This document shows positions 10,847 to 23,342 of a DNA stretch of 64,000 nt, one piece after another (within the stretch, counting starts at the first letter, position 1; each line of letters starts with the position of its first letter). Both the position numbers and the translations under genes were made by a program. This DNA comes from Scolanthus callimorphus (lineage: Eukaryota; Cnidaria; Anthozoa; Actiniaria; Edwardsiidae), in contig CM066914.1 in NCBI GenBank assembly GCA_033964015.1, forward strand, positions 7,183,831 through 7,247,830. The letters are read 5' to 3'. Under the pieces are notes generated by a model, which saw only the letters and a program-made list of their open reading frames with translations, was not told the origin of the DNA and searched no databases.

Positions 10847-13800
10847 CTGAAGAGAAAAACGTTGGTCAGTCTGATGGCATTGACGTCATACTGCATTGAG
10901 CTTTCGACATCAGTCAAATTATCACCCTTGCTCCAAAAAACTTTGTCTGAGATTGGTGGTCTGACTGTGTTCTTTCATTGGGATATGATTTTTTAAACTA
11001 TATTGACGCTACTGATGACGTCATAGATGTGACGACATTGCTGACTCGCATTGCGTCGTCCATGTTTGATTGTTTTTTTTTTACTGAAATCCTGTTCATA
11101 CTAGTCTGATAACGTCGTGCCTGATGGCTATATTTTTCACCCTTTTCACTTTTCCAGCTATTAGCGCGCGCGCTCTTCTTTATCCAGAAATGCCCAAGCC
11201 GCGTCCCACAACTACCAGAATGCAGCGCGCGGTTTTTTAACAGTTTGTTCGACAAATGTCCCACATCTACCGACATGCAGCGCGCGCGTGCGTTATAGCT
11301 TGAATCGTCCATTTTCCTAAAATTTTGGTTGACTCCGGTTGCGCATTAGCCTACGTGTTTTGCAGGTGTTTTTCTAAATTTATCACCGGCTACACACGGG
11401 CTCAGTGAATTCAGAAGAGGTTGAATTCGGGAGCACGGATCGGAAGTGCTTGAAAACATTTCGAGAGGTTAACCTAAAATGGAACTCACTGCTCAAACAG
11501 CCGTTCATAGGGTTGTCATCACCTGTTGTCTTCCCTTACTGAAATAACATTATTACATGGCCACCCTTTTAGTTGTTTCCTTTTTTCCTCATGAAGAACT
11601 TTGACCAACCTTTCAGATGGAAGACCCACAATCTTCGTCTGATTCCAGTCATCCACGAACTCCATTGCAACTTTCCCACTACCGAGGTTGGCAAGAAGAG
11701 CGTCGAACAATCCCGGAGTGTTCCTGCAGGCTACCAGCATTAGTCGAGCCGCCGTCCGGTCAAACGACAAGTACCCAAGTGCTACGGCAGCGCTACTACG
11801 GACCTCTTCGTTCTCACTGAACAGGTTCTTGAGTAGTGCATCTACAGCTCCTGTGTGAAGAAGAGAATGGGAGAAAATATTTGATGTGGAGTGCCCCAGG
11901 ATCGGAGCTTGGACCATTGAGCAGTTGTCCTCTCACTGGGGGAGACACACTTGTGGTGGAGTGCGAACTAGAAGTCGAGCAGGCGGGGTGAATAATATGG
12001 ATATTACAAGGGACTGAGAAACAATGTTTGATAGAGCGTTATCTATCCTGTGCTACCTCCATGCTTGGTTTGGTAACCAGACGACCGCGCAGCCAGCTCC
12101 CCTGTAGTGCCGCTCATAAGCGCCCGACTCAAATTCCCAAACCCGGATCACCTCAGTGTTAGGACTTGGCCCAGCAATGATTCACGCATTTGCCCCCTGC
12201 CTGCTCCGATAAAAGCATCTGGAATATTTTGGTATAACCTAGACTTGCTGTGCGACAAGTGAGGGATAATAATACAAACGATTTGTGTGGAGTCCCTCAG
12301 GGTTAAGACTTGACCCATTCACATTTCCCCACTCACTCACTCACTCACTCACCGGCGGTGATCAGAGCAGCTGGTATACCAGCTCGTGTGTGACCTAGAC
12401 TAGCGGCCAGGCTGGCGGCTAGAATCTTAGTGGGGTCTTCATCAGAGTTTAGTAAAGACACGAGCAACTCTACTCCTCTTGCAGTTAGCGTCACTTGGTC
12501 ACAGTCGACTGCAAGAAGAACAGGGGTAAAAAGATAGTGTTTATTTGTCATTTGCGCAAGAAATGTTATCGCTAAATTTATTCGGCATTGTAGAAGAGAC
12601 CCAGTTGTTTTCACTAAATCTAATTTATACCCTGTGATATCTGTCATCTGAGCGAAATTTGATGTGTGTGCTATCAATGTGCTGAATTATAAAACCATTA
12701 TCCTGCTCGATTTTGCGGAAGAATATCGTCTCGGAACTGCGTCCTTCTCAGCTAAGAAGATATTCTCCGCAATCTCGGATAATGGATAACTAGCCTGACC
12801 CAGGCCTTGTGACGTACATACCCATAACACGCGCTAGTACAATGATGTGAAACGCGGCCTGGGCTTGGTAAAGCTGCTTTGGAGACAACAAAAACTCCTC
12901 GAACGAACTCAACTTGATTCCGCCGGCATTTTTAACGGCATATTGCTGTGAGGTGTTGTTGTACGCGAATATGGACAAAGCCAAGCCTGCTTTCAATCGC
13001 ACCTCCTCGTCTCTGTCTCTCAGCAAGTGAAGAATGTCTGTTACGCGGAATCTCGTTTGTTCTGTTAACATCTTCTGCGTCTGACTGTTGTTCAACACGA
13101 CTTTGCCGATAGTAATAGCAGTTTCCACCTATGGAAAACAAGTTAAGAAATGGGTACATAGAATACTGTACTTTTTAACCTTTGGCATCCAAAACGCGAG
13201 CCACAATACGAATGCCGAAGACTCAAATAGTTTGATGTATCACAGTAAGTGAAATATAATTACTTTTGTTCAAATTTCCTCTGTCCTTCAGAGATCATCA
13301 AGTCATAGAAAATGAATTGCTCATTTCTTTCCGGTTTCCGCACAATTGATAAATTCTAATGTTTTGTGACGAAACAAAAAGATTAATGACGTCTTCATTG
13401 GCGCGCGCATTCGAAAAAACTGAATCGAAATCAATGTCGAAATCAATCGAAATTGCCCATTCTCGAACCCAGAGCTCCTCGGCTCGTCACCTTGCGGGAG
13501 AAGCCACCTCGTCCCCAGGGTCTTCTCGGTCGTTTTTCAAAATGGCGGTTGACTCGGGAGAAGACCCTGGGGGAGGCTGAGTCACATGACCGTTTCGAAA
13601 CAAAGGACAAACCTTGTTCTCTGGTCATGTGACTCAGCCTCCCCCAGGGTCTTCTCCCGAGACAACGGCCATTTTGAAAAACGACCGAGAAGACCCTGGG
13701 GACGAGGTTGCGGGAGAACCTTTGGTGACAGCCATTGACGCATGCGCGAGAGTTGCTACAGAGCCGTTGAGACATGCAATTTTCTGTGCATGCCCCAACG

Positions 13801-16800
13801 TTCAAAATCAGCCAAGCGAAGGCTCTCGAATGATGTGCTCGTTTGCTCGCGGGTAGGCTTTGGAGGGGTAGCTCTGGGTACGAGAATGAATGGAAATACG
13901 CTATTTGCGCAAGATGTAATTGAAATGAAGCGGCTTGTTAGATAAACACCCAAATAAAGTGGATAAAGAAATTTGCAAAATTCTTCTTGGATCTATGAGC
14001 ATTTACTGTCTCAGTCTCAACGTTGGTGTAAACTAGAAATAAAGTGCAATGACCGTGGACGATATACTGCTGAACGTAGGATCTGAAACATCTGATCAGC
14101 GTTGAAAACGATGAAGAATAACATAAGGAAAGGCTGATACTTCGCGAAAAACCTTAACAGGACAGTGACATGACAGACGCAGTTCTTGTAAAAAAATGTG
14201 TATGTGTATAATGTTACCTGAATAAGCGGCACCGAAGAGGATCTCAGTAGTTGTACAAGCGTGACCAGCGCCTCGGCATTAGCGATCTCTACTTGGGTAG
14301 ACTTGTTAGACTGATGAGCCACGCCCACACACAGGATACCCAACACGCGAATCACCATTAACAGAACCTGCGACGAGTATATGTACGGCATATGGGTATT
14401 TATCATAGTTTAGAACACTGAACTATGGCCTAAAACTGCATTCTGATTGGTTAAAATAGCGGAGCGCGACGCAAGCGGAGCACCAGACCCACGATATTTC
14501 TTTTGATGTCCGCTGACATAAAACTTGCTGCAAGTTTACATTTCATCCATATTCTGAAAAATCGAAAATTCCAACAGAATTTCACTGCTTTATCGTTTTT
14601 CAAATTTCCGTCCCATTTCTGCAAACGATTCGCTAAGATAATGGCAAAGACAGCAACACTTTTAACAGAGCCTGAGATTCGAACAGTTGAGCCTTGGCTT
14701 GCGAAAACGTTACAACAAAAGAGCCAAAAACTAATTACATGTAGTCAGGCACACACGCACCCGGCACTAAAATATCGCCGGGATATCCCACTATAGGAGT
14801 TCTATGCTGGAGCATCGTAGCGAGCTGTTTTGCATTCGAAAGATTTTGCAGAATTCAGATGGCAGAAAATGGATCTGGGACAGATTTGGCAAGATTCTTT
14901 TGATCTCGAATTTTAGGTACGCGATGGACGATTCCAGCTATAAGCGCGCGCTCTTCTTTATTCAGAAATGCCCAAGCCTTTTTTAAACAGTTTGTTCAAA
15001 TTATAATTTGGCGACGTATGCGCAGAAAATGCAGGGCTCTGGGAACGAGATTGACATCTACCGACATGCAGCGCGCGCGTGCGTTATAGCTGGAATCGTC
15101 CATTGCGCACTGCGCATATTGGTAGGAACGCCCCTGATTATGATCCAGAGATGGGCATCACTGACCTTTTGTGATGATTTTCCAGAGCGCAGCAACCTGA
15201 CCAGTGGCTGGACACCGCCACCAGCTACGATCTTGTCTTGGTTTTCAATGTTCTCGGTTGCCAAGGCGATCATAGCCATGCCAGCAATGTACTGCAGTCG
15301 TTCAGACTTGAGCATCAACATATCCACTAGTATATTGATGCCAATCATGCTTGCTATGCGTTGCTGATGAGAACGGATTGACCCTGCTAGCGCCCATAGC
15401 GCTCCTGCGCCTAAAAAAGCGAAGCGCCGTGTATTAAAATGCGACTCATTTTTATTAATCCTTTGAGTCGTAGACTATGCAGGATGTTAAAATAATAAGC
15501 TTATAATAAGCATAGAAACACTGGGATTACGAAAACAAAACAAAGACACAAAAAAAAAAACTAGTAAAGGGCAGCGATAGCCGGCTGGGCGAGAGCCAGA
15601 AAACCGTCTACAGTATCAGCGTTAACTGAACTGTAGGGTAAAGAATTCCACAATGGGATAACCCTAGGGAAGTACGAGTGCTTATAGGCATTGATGTTAG
15701 GATTTGATATTAATCTAAACTTGAATTGGTGGTTAGCGCGCGTTCTTTGGTGGTTAGCGCGACTTTGCCACCTCTAAAATTTTTGTCTGGTTTACACGCT
15801 ACGTCACCTCACGGAGGCTCCGGTAGTAACAGCCATTGATGCATGCGCGAGATTTGATACAGAGCCGTTAAGAGAAAAAACTTTTGCGCATGCCACAAAG
15901 TGCAAAATCAGCCAATGCCCCCAGAGCCTCCCCTGCGAGCAGACGAGCCGGGGAGCTCTTGGTACGAGAATGTTTATCTTCTGAAATAGGTGACTGCATA
16001 ATCGGCCCGACACATCGCGCAGCGTGTAATGCAGCCCTGCCGCGCTCGTATGTGTTGGCCGCGGCGTCAATGGTCCACAAGGTGTTATTTGAGAGCTGCA
16101 GAAACGTTTCAAATTTGGTAACGTATACCGTGAACAAGTCTTATTTTAAAAATCCCTGCTGTCTTCTAGTCTCCCGCGCAGCCCGTCGTATGTGTCGGTC
16201 ACGCTGCGCAATAACCATCCTAACAGTCTTCATATCTACAAATAATTCCAAACAACCTAACTCTTTGTTTTGAATACAAAGAAACGCATTCATTGAAGGT
16301 CTGAAATAATGAGTAACAAACCTTGTTCTTTGACCTCGATGGACCACATCTTCAAGAGTCGTATCAATGGCTTTGGTGCATCAGCTTCATCGATAATTTT
16401 CTGAGCCTCTGGGTTGTCTTGTGCAAGAGCTTCTAATGCGCTAGCCGCCTTCACTTGACATACAGAACTTTTACTTCGTGCAAGGGTAACTAGGCATTTG
16501 ACAGCTCCCTTAGCAACCATCAGGTCTTGGTTGCTACGGTGATCCTTTGCCAATGCACTAAGACAAGCTGCAGTGTTTGCTTGGAGCTTCTTTGATCTGG
16601 TCGCTATGATGATAAACGGGATCACACACAATGAATCAATCCCAAAATATAATCAAAGGAGAAGGATGGTCAGTTCATGGATACTCTGACAAGTCTTCTG
16701 TTCTTGACATATGACTTCATGCAACGTTTGGCTAAGAGTTTTTTGGGATTTATACAGAGCTACTGGCCTGGAATACCCAAGAATGGCATCCAGCTGCTGG

Positions 16801-19800
16801 ACCCCTATACATACCCCTGGCCCTGTATACCCCTTGCTACAACTTCTAACTATATATACACTGATGTATACAGTGGGTTGCCCAGTTCCGTGCCAGTACC
16901 AGTTCCGTGCCACATAAAAACTTATCTCTCTTTTCACCATGAGTATTGCGAATTTGAACAAACTAAGAATACATAAACAAAGTGTGACTATTTGACTTCT
17001 AGAAAGCGAAATAACGGGTTGTATCACCAAACGGTTTGTTAAGAAAGCCCAATTACTTAGAAGCAGGTCTCGTTCTCAGTACTAAAATTTGCAGTTTTTA
17101 CTGCACAGTGAACCGACCTCGTCTCGAAAGTGAAGTGTAAAAGTCACATATCTTGTACGAAATACTCCAATTTTGCTACAGTTACTTAAAAAGAGTCACA
17201 GCTACGTTATCTGGTATTTTTTTCTCGCTTGATGCAGTGGTTTTAATCTTCTGTTGCTTTTAGTTTTATGTGCGATTTTTTAGTAGTGGTACCAGTTCCG
17301 TGCCACCTCGCGCAAGTTCTCTTGTTTCTCTTGTTTACACAAATTTGAGGTCACAGAAAGAGTATATATGTGTGAGTTCTAAATGACATGATTTTTTTAT
17401 CAATCATTATTCCATAAGGTTTGATTTTATTAAGCGACAATTATAGTTTTTAAGACGAAACTCGGTTATTTGTTTAAATATAAACCCTCTCGTTCATTCA
17501 ATCGTGACGTCGATTAAAATTAACGTATCACTATAGAGCGGATTTCAGATGACCGTCGTGTTTGCAATTGGTTTGCTTTCTCATTGGCTGCTTATTTCTA
17601 TCAACCAATCAAATTGCGAACTAATTACAAGCAAGGAATTGGTTCGGCTCCTGATTGGCTGGGCTGGAAACCATTCAGCAGTAAGTTGTAATTACTCTTG
17701 TTTCTGATTGGCTAGTGATTGCTCAATTGCAATTACTTTCACGACAGTCATGTGAAATCCGCTCTAATTGAGAGGTTTGACTTTTTAGGCCAGAATTTCA
17801 AAACATTTGCACCTTATTTTACCAAAAAAAAACTGCTTGGTAAAGATAAGTATTTTAAAAGGGTTGGATAAAAATAAAAATATTAAACAGGAGTTAACAG
17901 CTTCAGAATTCTCTAGACTGCAGTCCAGAATTCTCCGCCAGTGATCAATGACAGAGTGAGTTCATTCCGTGAGCGTTTTTTTTCTGTCAGTATTTTACGT
18001 TCACGTGTGTTATTCCAGGGAAGTGTGAGATTCTGCTAAAGATTGCATCCCACATTCTCTCTTATCTCGCCAAAACATCATTTCTGGCGCAATTATCTGT
18101 TACAATAAAGGGACGTTTGATACTCTTTACTATTTACTAATTGACATAAGTTTGAATGATATTTTTGTCGACAGACAAGCACAACTCGTAAATGGTTTAT
18201 TTTAAAGAATTCAAATGCCGTATTGTGAAGTTAAAATTCTGCTAATAGAATAAAAAGCAACCAGAAGGCAAGGATATGATTTTTGTCTCAGTTATTACTT
18301 AAAATGATTCTTAATCATAAGCAAATTGCAAAGTTGTAAGTGGCACGGAACTGGTACGCGGTGGCTCGGAACTGGTAACGCGAGTTGCTCTGAAAAATAT
18401 GCCTTTAACTCGGAAAAATTTAAAATGTTGGAGTCAGTTCCTTGTTGATTATAACAATTGATAAATTTGGATTCTTCCTAGTAAAAATAATGTAAAATGG
18501 CGTCACAGCTAAAAAGATAATTTAAAGTTGAAGTGGCACGGAACTGGGCACCCTACTGTACCAGCAGGGGCATAGCCAGAGGGGGCTCAGGGGGCAATTC
18601 TAATTAGAGAAAATAGGGAGAAAAAAGCCTGCCTCCCCCTCTACCCCCCTTCCCTTTGGCAAAATTTCGGCTACACCACAGGATGAAGATGTTCAAATGA
18701 GAGGTTCATAACCCCCAGGAACATCCCAAAACTTGGTCATCAGGAAAATGATGAGAATTTTTGAGATTTAGAACATCCCTTTAGATTACTGGAATAGCAT
18801 TCTGTGGCATCATAGCTACTGTAGCTGAGGTAAGAAGCAGGGATATCTTACTCAGTAACACTATGAGAGTGTCGACAGCTCCATTGTCGGTAATGGCTGT
18901 TTGGTTTTGCTTGTTTCCCTCTGCAATGACCCTCAGAGCATTTACAACATTTACCATTACATGCTCAATGTCAGACTCCAACAGATGAACAAGGGACTCT
19001 ATTCCACCTGGAAAAAAATAGTAAAAAAGTCAGTATTGAAATTTTGTTGAATTTCATATATACATAGGCATACCTGTCAACTCAACTTGGTCAAAAATCT
19101 TGAGATTCTCCCTCACGTGGCAGACAAATACAGAAAACGTAGGAAAAGTTCCCGAGAGTGACAATGTGGGTGAAATACAGTAAATGTATGAAAATTTTCG
19201 CAAGAATCATGCAGGTGACAGGCTTCAAAATCTTGTGACACCCCACTAATGCAGGTGTGTTGACAGCTACGCATATGCTGCAGATATCTAGGCTACCCCC
19301 CCAGCAAGACTTACCTTCCTCAGCAATCTTGTCTTGATTGTTGTTCACACAAGCCAGGTCCCCTAAAATGACTGCACATCTAGAATGAATCATTGGCACA
19401 GATGAGCTAAGCAGCTTGATAGCAACAGTTATAGCATCAGCAGCTGATACCTCAACTCTCACATCATCATGGCTGCCAATATTACAAAGTACAGATGCCG
19501 CATATGCTTGCAGGTCTTGATCATCTGTTTTCAAGAGGGTCACAAGAGCAGGGACACCACCTGAATAGAGAATGGACTTCCAGTTTGCTTCCTTGGCAAT
19601 GGACAGCACCTCTAAACATTTCACAGCACTCTTCCTCCTCTCAGGATCTTCAGACTTCAACATGCTGACCAGGATATCCCAAACTGGGAGATCTTTGTTG
19701 GCCCACTCTATGAAATGCTCTAGAATGTTTGTGTGAAAATGCAGGGAAGCCAGATGTACTATTCCATGTTCTTGATTGTTTGTTATAGTGTACTCTGCTC

Positions 19801-21796
19801 CAAGCTCAATAAGGCATTTTACAGCATCTAGAGCACCACTGGAAGCAGCAAGCAAAATTGGAGTAGAGAGGCTCTCGTCCTTAGAAGTGAGCTTTAGAAG
19901 CTTGGTATCTTTATGGATCAAATGCAGCAAGCAATCAACATGGTTGAAATATGCAGCATAATGTACAGGGGCCCAGCCTTGATTGTCCATGATGCTGACA
20001 TCTGCTTTGTAGGCAATCAAGCAGGCCAAACTATCCAGAGCTCCACAACGGGCCGCAAGATGAAGTGGGCTCACGCCTTGTGATGAGATGTTATTGTACC
20101 TACGAACATTGACATCAAAACCCATCACTACTAGGATAGCAATGACATGTGGCCTGTTAAACATGGCAGCATGATGAATTAAAGACAGCCCATTGGAATC
20201 TTGAGTAGTCAGTCTTGATGGTGGGACCCTCCGAGACAAGGTGTGAAAAATTGCCACCAAGCCTCTCATTGCCGAAGCCTGTAGTCCAGCAGGAATTTGC
20301 TTTAGTTTCACAGTTCTCTGGTAGCCCCATCTCTTTTTTAACTGCTCATGAATTTGGAGCTCAGGAATTGGCAGTCGTTTGGGTTTGAGCTTTGAAATCT
20401 CATCATAATGTGCATGAATCCAAAGAGGGAGCTTGGGCGAGGCTGGGTAGTATGTCTCTAAAGGAACATTTAACACATAAAATCTCTTGCCATCAATCTC
20501 AACTAACTTCATTGGATAGCTCTCCAGCATCACAGAATCTGAGCTTGCTTTACTGTACCCTTCAGATGCTACATACTCTAAGTTTTCTTTCTCTGAAACT
20601 ATGGTTTCACTGAGTTCCATTGTTGGTCCTGTCTCACGAACAAATGATATTCCTCCATGCAGATGAAAATATTTTTCAGAGCAGTCAAAATTTTTACAAG
20701 TGAAATCAGGTCTCAGAATAAGAGGGGGAAACTCTCGTTCAGTTTTACATTCCTCAAATGTAAATGCTGGAAGAAGTTTGGTGGTGTCAGGAACCTTGCA
20801 ACGTTTCTTAATTGCGATAAGAAATGGAACCATGAAACTGATAAATTTCAGTAAAACAAGTTGCCGATGAACTTCAGCTTTCAGTGGAAGGAATTTTCTT
20901 AGAAAGTCTTGATGGACTGCAAGCCTTCTTTGTAATTTTTCATAACTGCTAAAATCCAGTTTATCAGACTTGACAGCACTACTGATGTGGTAGTCTGAAT
21001 CAATCATAAAAATGTTTTGATACTGGTAGATGTTCCTCTGGAAAAGTGTTAGCTTCAGAGATAAATCATCCACATGCTTCATAAAATTCTTTTTCTCTTC
21101 CACAGCAAAGGGATCCTCCTTGTTTTCAGGAGGTAGTGTCTCGTATGCCTTGGTGAATTCAGGATCCTTAGCTAAATCTTGGATCCCTGCCTCAGTCCAC
21201 ACCAGGTGTAAGCTACGGCGTGTTTCTGGTTCCCCTGTGGTGGTGTTAAGGTTCACTGCCTGTCGCCAACGCTCTGCAAACTTAGTGCGCTTGTCTTTAG
21301 GAAAGTATGCCCCATGCCATAGGCTTTTCATCATGTAATCAACTTCTGTCAGCACTTGCCCCACCCTAGTATCATAATATGCTGGGGGGATTTGACATGA
21401 AGTGCTACAATCATAGTTGGATTCTAAAGAAATGGAAGGAGTCTGATTCAAAATAAATATTCCAGTCACCAGTTCTCTTACAATTTGATGCATTTCTCTG
21501 AGCTCTAACGGATCTATTCCATCTTCGTGTGGAATTAGAATTAAATAGTTATTGAAGTTATTCTGAACTTTTATTCCAGCTATCATACCAATCGGGGGTT
21601 CCACTGAAATCTTTGTATCTTCAGTAGAAAGCAGCCAATCACTGGAATAACAAGCAAGGGATTCTTGTAGTTCATAGCGGTCGATTTTGTCAAAGTATGT
21701 CGCTGCAGTTCGAGCCGCAGTTAAATCACTCGTGTCTGAGAGCGATCCTACGGCGGGATTTCGATTCGAACTAGGATTTGTCTTTCTAGAAGACAT
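9564..21796 (-). CDS. ANKAR: ANKAR orthologue: ankyrin and armadillo repeat-containing protein, 10 coding exons
   Basis: Coding exons, 5' to 3' on the minus strand: 21796-19315, 19007-18852, 16603-16322, 15410-15166, 14367-14218, 13128-12822, 12508-12353, 11850-11610, 10846-10794 and 9859-9564. All junctions are GT-AG and phases agree throughout, giving 4368 nt (about 1455 aa); vertebrate ANKAR is about 1430 aa. Residues 1 to about 500 are an N-terminal region without a domain I can name. Ankyrin repeats run from about 530 to 700 (LSLIHHAA, SPLHLAARCG, APVHYAAY, TPILLAA). Armadillo repeats follow to about 1340. Landmarks recalled from the vertebrate protein include EQGAGALWALAG, the GVAH motif, SLGHTRAGIP, SSAAVALGYLSFD, KIVGLPS and LEINGGP. 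The C-terminus (exon 10) is Arg/Ser/Thr-rich and basic. The start is the first ATG of the long first exon. Molecular function is not established for the family; ANK/ARM solenoids imply protein binding. Exon 9 is only 53 nt; it was found by its clean splice sites and the LEINGGP match. Confidence 0.93.
11151..11314. mobile_element. MITE family B, copy 1
   Basis: Left TCCAGCTATTAGCGCGCGCG and right CGTGCGTTATAGCTTGAATC are inverted ends; the interior is rich in GCGCGC. Copies 2 and 3 are at 14924-15103 and 38865-39034. It lies in the intron between ANKAR exons 8 and 9. Confidence 0.8.
12331..12352. repeat. (ACTC)n microsatellite at a splice donor
   Basis: About five perfect ACTC units on the plus strand. 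Read on the minus strand they form GTGAGTGAGTGAG and provide the donor of ANKAR exon 7. Confidence 0.95.
12353..12508 (-). CDS. ANKAR: ANKAR exon 7 with a microsatellite donor
   Basis: This 156-nt exon encodes part of an armadillo repeat ending SLGHTRAGIPAALITAG. Its donor (12352-12351) is the first GT of a (GTGA)n tract on the coding strand covering about 12331-12352. The +1 to +6 positions GTGAGT are a good donor. The same hexamer recurs every 4 nt, so other donors would shift the frame. Confidence 0.85.
13458..13888. mobile_element. MITE family A interrupted by a second hairpin element
   Basis: Outer ends CATTCTCGAACCCAGAGCTC and GAGCTACCCCTCCAAAG-type sequence closing in GGGTACGAGAATG mark a family A element. 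A separate palindrome at 13507-13707 sits inside it. Related copies are at 15800-15972, 27460-27585 and 45651-45860. Confidence 0.7.
13507..13707. mobile_element. Near-perfect 200-bp palindrome nested in a family A element
   Basis: Left arm CCTCGTCCCCAGGGTCTTCT pairs with right arm AGAAGACCCTGGGGACGAGG, and the pairing continues through TCGTTTTTCAAAATGGC, GGGAGAAGACCCTGGGGGAG and GTCACATGACC towards the centre. The arms are long enough to extrude a cruciform. Confidence 0.9.
14924..15103. mobile_element. MITE family B, copy 2, beside ANKAR exon 4
   Basis: Ends ATGGACGATTCCAGCTATAA and TTATAGCTGGAATCGTCCAT are exact complements. The right end stops about 60 bp from the donor of ANKAR exon 4 (15166). 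The interior ends in GACATGCAGCGCGCGCGTGC. Confidence 0.85.
15800..15972. mobile_element. MITE family A, truncated copy
   Basis: Carries GCGAGATTTGATACAGAGCC, TGCAAAATCAGCCAATG and the end GGGGAGCTCTTGGTACGAGA as in the other copies. The left terminus is degenerate. It lies between ANKAR exons 3 and 4. Confidence 0.65.
16871..18558. mobile_element. Non-autonomous Tc1/mariner-like element, 1.69 kb
   Basis: The element starts CAGTGGGTTGCCCAGTTCCG and ends in the near complement (GGAACTGGGCACCCTACTG), each bordered by TA (16869-16870 and 18559-18560). TA duplication with CAGT termini fits Tc1/mariner/pogo. The motif CAGTTCCGTGCCAC repeats subterminally on both sides (16904, 17289, 18339 and 18362 regions). 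There is no transposase ORF. A further MITE (17535-17765) is nested in it. It lies in the intron between ANKAR exons 2 and 3. Confidence 0.75.
17535..17765. mobile_element. MITE family K, copy 1, rich in CCAAT/ATTGG motifs
   Basis: Ends AGAGCGGATTTCAGATGACC and CAGTCATGTGAAATCCGCTCT-like sequence are inverted. The interior holds about seven ATTGG or CCAAT pentamers. A second copy is at 58963-59216. Confidence 0.8.
19315..21796 (-). CDS. ANKAR: ANKAR exon 1, large intronless 5' coding exon
   Basis: This single exon of 2482 nt encodes residues 1-827. It holds the whole N-terminal region, all ankyrin repeats and the first armadillo repeats. The reading frame continues past the donor into the intron for about 70 codons, so the true end must be taken from the GTAAGT donor at 19314-19309, after the codons for IAEEG. 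That joins in phase to exon 2 (GIESLVHLLESDIEHV). No intron is needed inside the exon: the frame is open throughout and the protein-like character does not change. Confidence 0.9.
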
Positions 21797-23165
21797 GATC
21801 GGTGCACGTCAAACAAGTCTGTAATCCGTGTAATATCACTACTGGCTAAGCGGTATAAATCGAACCTCTTGGACAACTCAAGTGTTGTTTAGTTGCTGCG
21901 CCTTCAGCAATTAATTAGCAAACAAACTGAAGTTTATGATATCCATTACTTCGAATCATCTAACCCACAACACATAATTGAATGGGGACATTAATTTCCA
22001 GCTCAAATCATCCATCAACGTTAGCTCTAAACTGTTTCCAAACAGCGAGAGTACTGAGCATTATCTGTATTTAAGCCGGATATCTGAAAACAAAGCTGTA
22101 ACTCCATGACTTTTGATGTCGAATAGAAGTACCGCAGCCACAAATAACACTTCTTGAAAAGGAACCATTCGAACGTTCCCTCATAACATAACAGGTTTGC
22201 TGTTGAATGGCTTCCAATTACCGGAATCCTTTCCACAGTAAATCGTTGGTTCCACTAGTATGTTTTGCAAGTTCGATGATTCTCCTTTCTAAATGTTTGT
22301 TCATCTGTCACTAGGCATATGTAAAGACTGTTTAGATTTTTTCAGTACGGACTTGGCTCCGCAGGTATAAACGATTGTCTTTTGTGTTTTGTCGTGGAAA
22401 CAACTTGGAAACAAACACGCGAGGCGCTATCAATAACTATGAGCCCGCACTGTTCTATTCAACTCACTCATTGGTTTACAAAGTTGTCTATTGTCAGCGG
22501 AGTAGTTTTCCACAGGAGGACCGTTTAAGAAAATACAGAAACATCTGTAAGAGGGGTTCTGACTTTATTAGTATTACCTGACAATTTCAGATATCTCTCT
22601 TGGCATGAAAAGTTTATTAGCATTGTTTTAATACCTACAAGATAAAAGTACCAGAGCTTTCATAGCTTCACTTGTTTGATATGAGCACTTCGGTCGTCGT
22701 TTCCTACACCTCGCCCGCGCGGGCCGCGCGCTAAAACATTCAGTTTTGCCATTCATTACAGCTAGGGAAGGCGTAGTAACTAAAAAAAAGAGACGTAAAG
22801 CTCTGTGCGTGCCTCAAGCTTGGATTCCAACTCGATCGACCGTTTCTATTCCAGGTAATAATTTTCCTAAGTGAATCGTATAATTGAGCTCTACTTTTAT
22901 GGATTTCATCCTTTGATTGTTCAAAACTGTTTCAAACGGGCAAAATCTCAAGTCTTGGACAGGGGGACTCCCACAGAATATTTTGATCGGGGATGATCGT
23001 GGGGGTACAACTCCCATATTGTTTGGTCAGGGATTTAGGGGTCAAAATCACGGGGTTTGGTCTCTTTTAGGGTTGATCTTGGAAACTTAAAATTTCCGAC
23101 GATCATCCCCGACCAAAAAAATCCCCGGGCCTGATCGTCGGCGGCCGCCATAAGCCATCGGAATA

Positions 23166-23331
23166 AATAGACCAATTTCGATATATTAGTATTTTTACTC
23201 GAGGCTCAGGGAAATAAATCAGAAGAAACCGCATCGGCATCGAAAAATGAATAATTTATTCCTTTTGTTTTTTTCTTCTGGCCCTTGTATATTCAAATTG
23301 GAATTTTAATATATCGAAAATGGTCTATTAA
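23166..23331. mobile_element. MITE, 166 bp
   Basis: Ends ATAGACCAATTTCGATATAT and ATATATCGAAAATGGTCTAT are inverted repeats around an AT-rich core with a second short pairing (GAAATAAATCAGAAG and CTTCTGG regions). Confidence 0.75.
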
Positions 23332-23342
23332 GACGAGGAAGG

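Noticed and set aside
11519..11609. ANKAR stop at 11519 as the gene end
   Set aside because: Splicing at 11610 to the small exon and the basic terminal exon preserves phase and a conserved motif. The read-through form is kept only as a possible alternative.
19091..19314. Extension of the long ANKAR frame past the exon 1 donor
   Set aside because: The added residues (after GKSCWGG) are not repeat-like, and a consensus donor plus an in-phase continuation at 19007 explain the end better.
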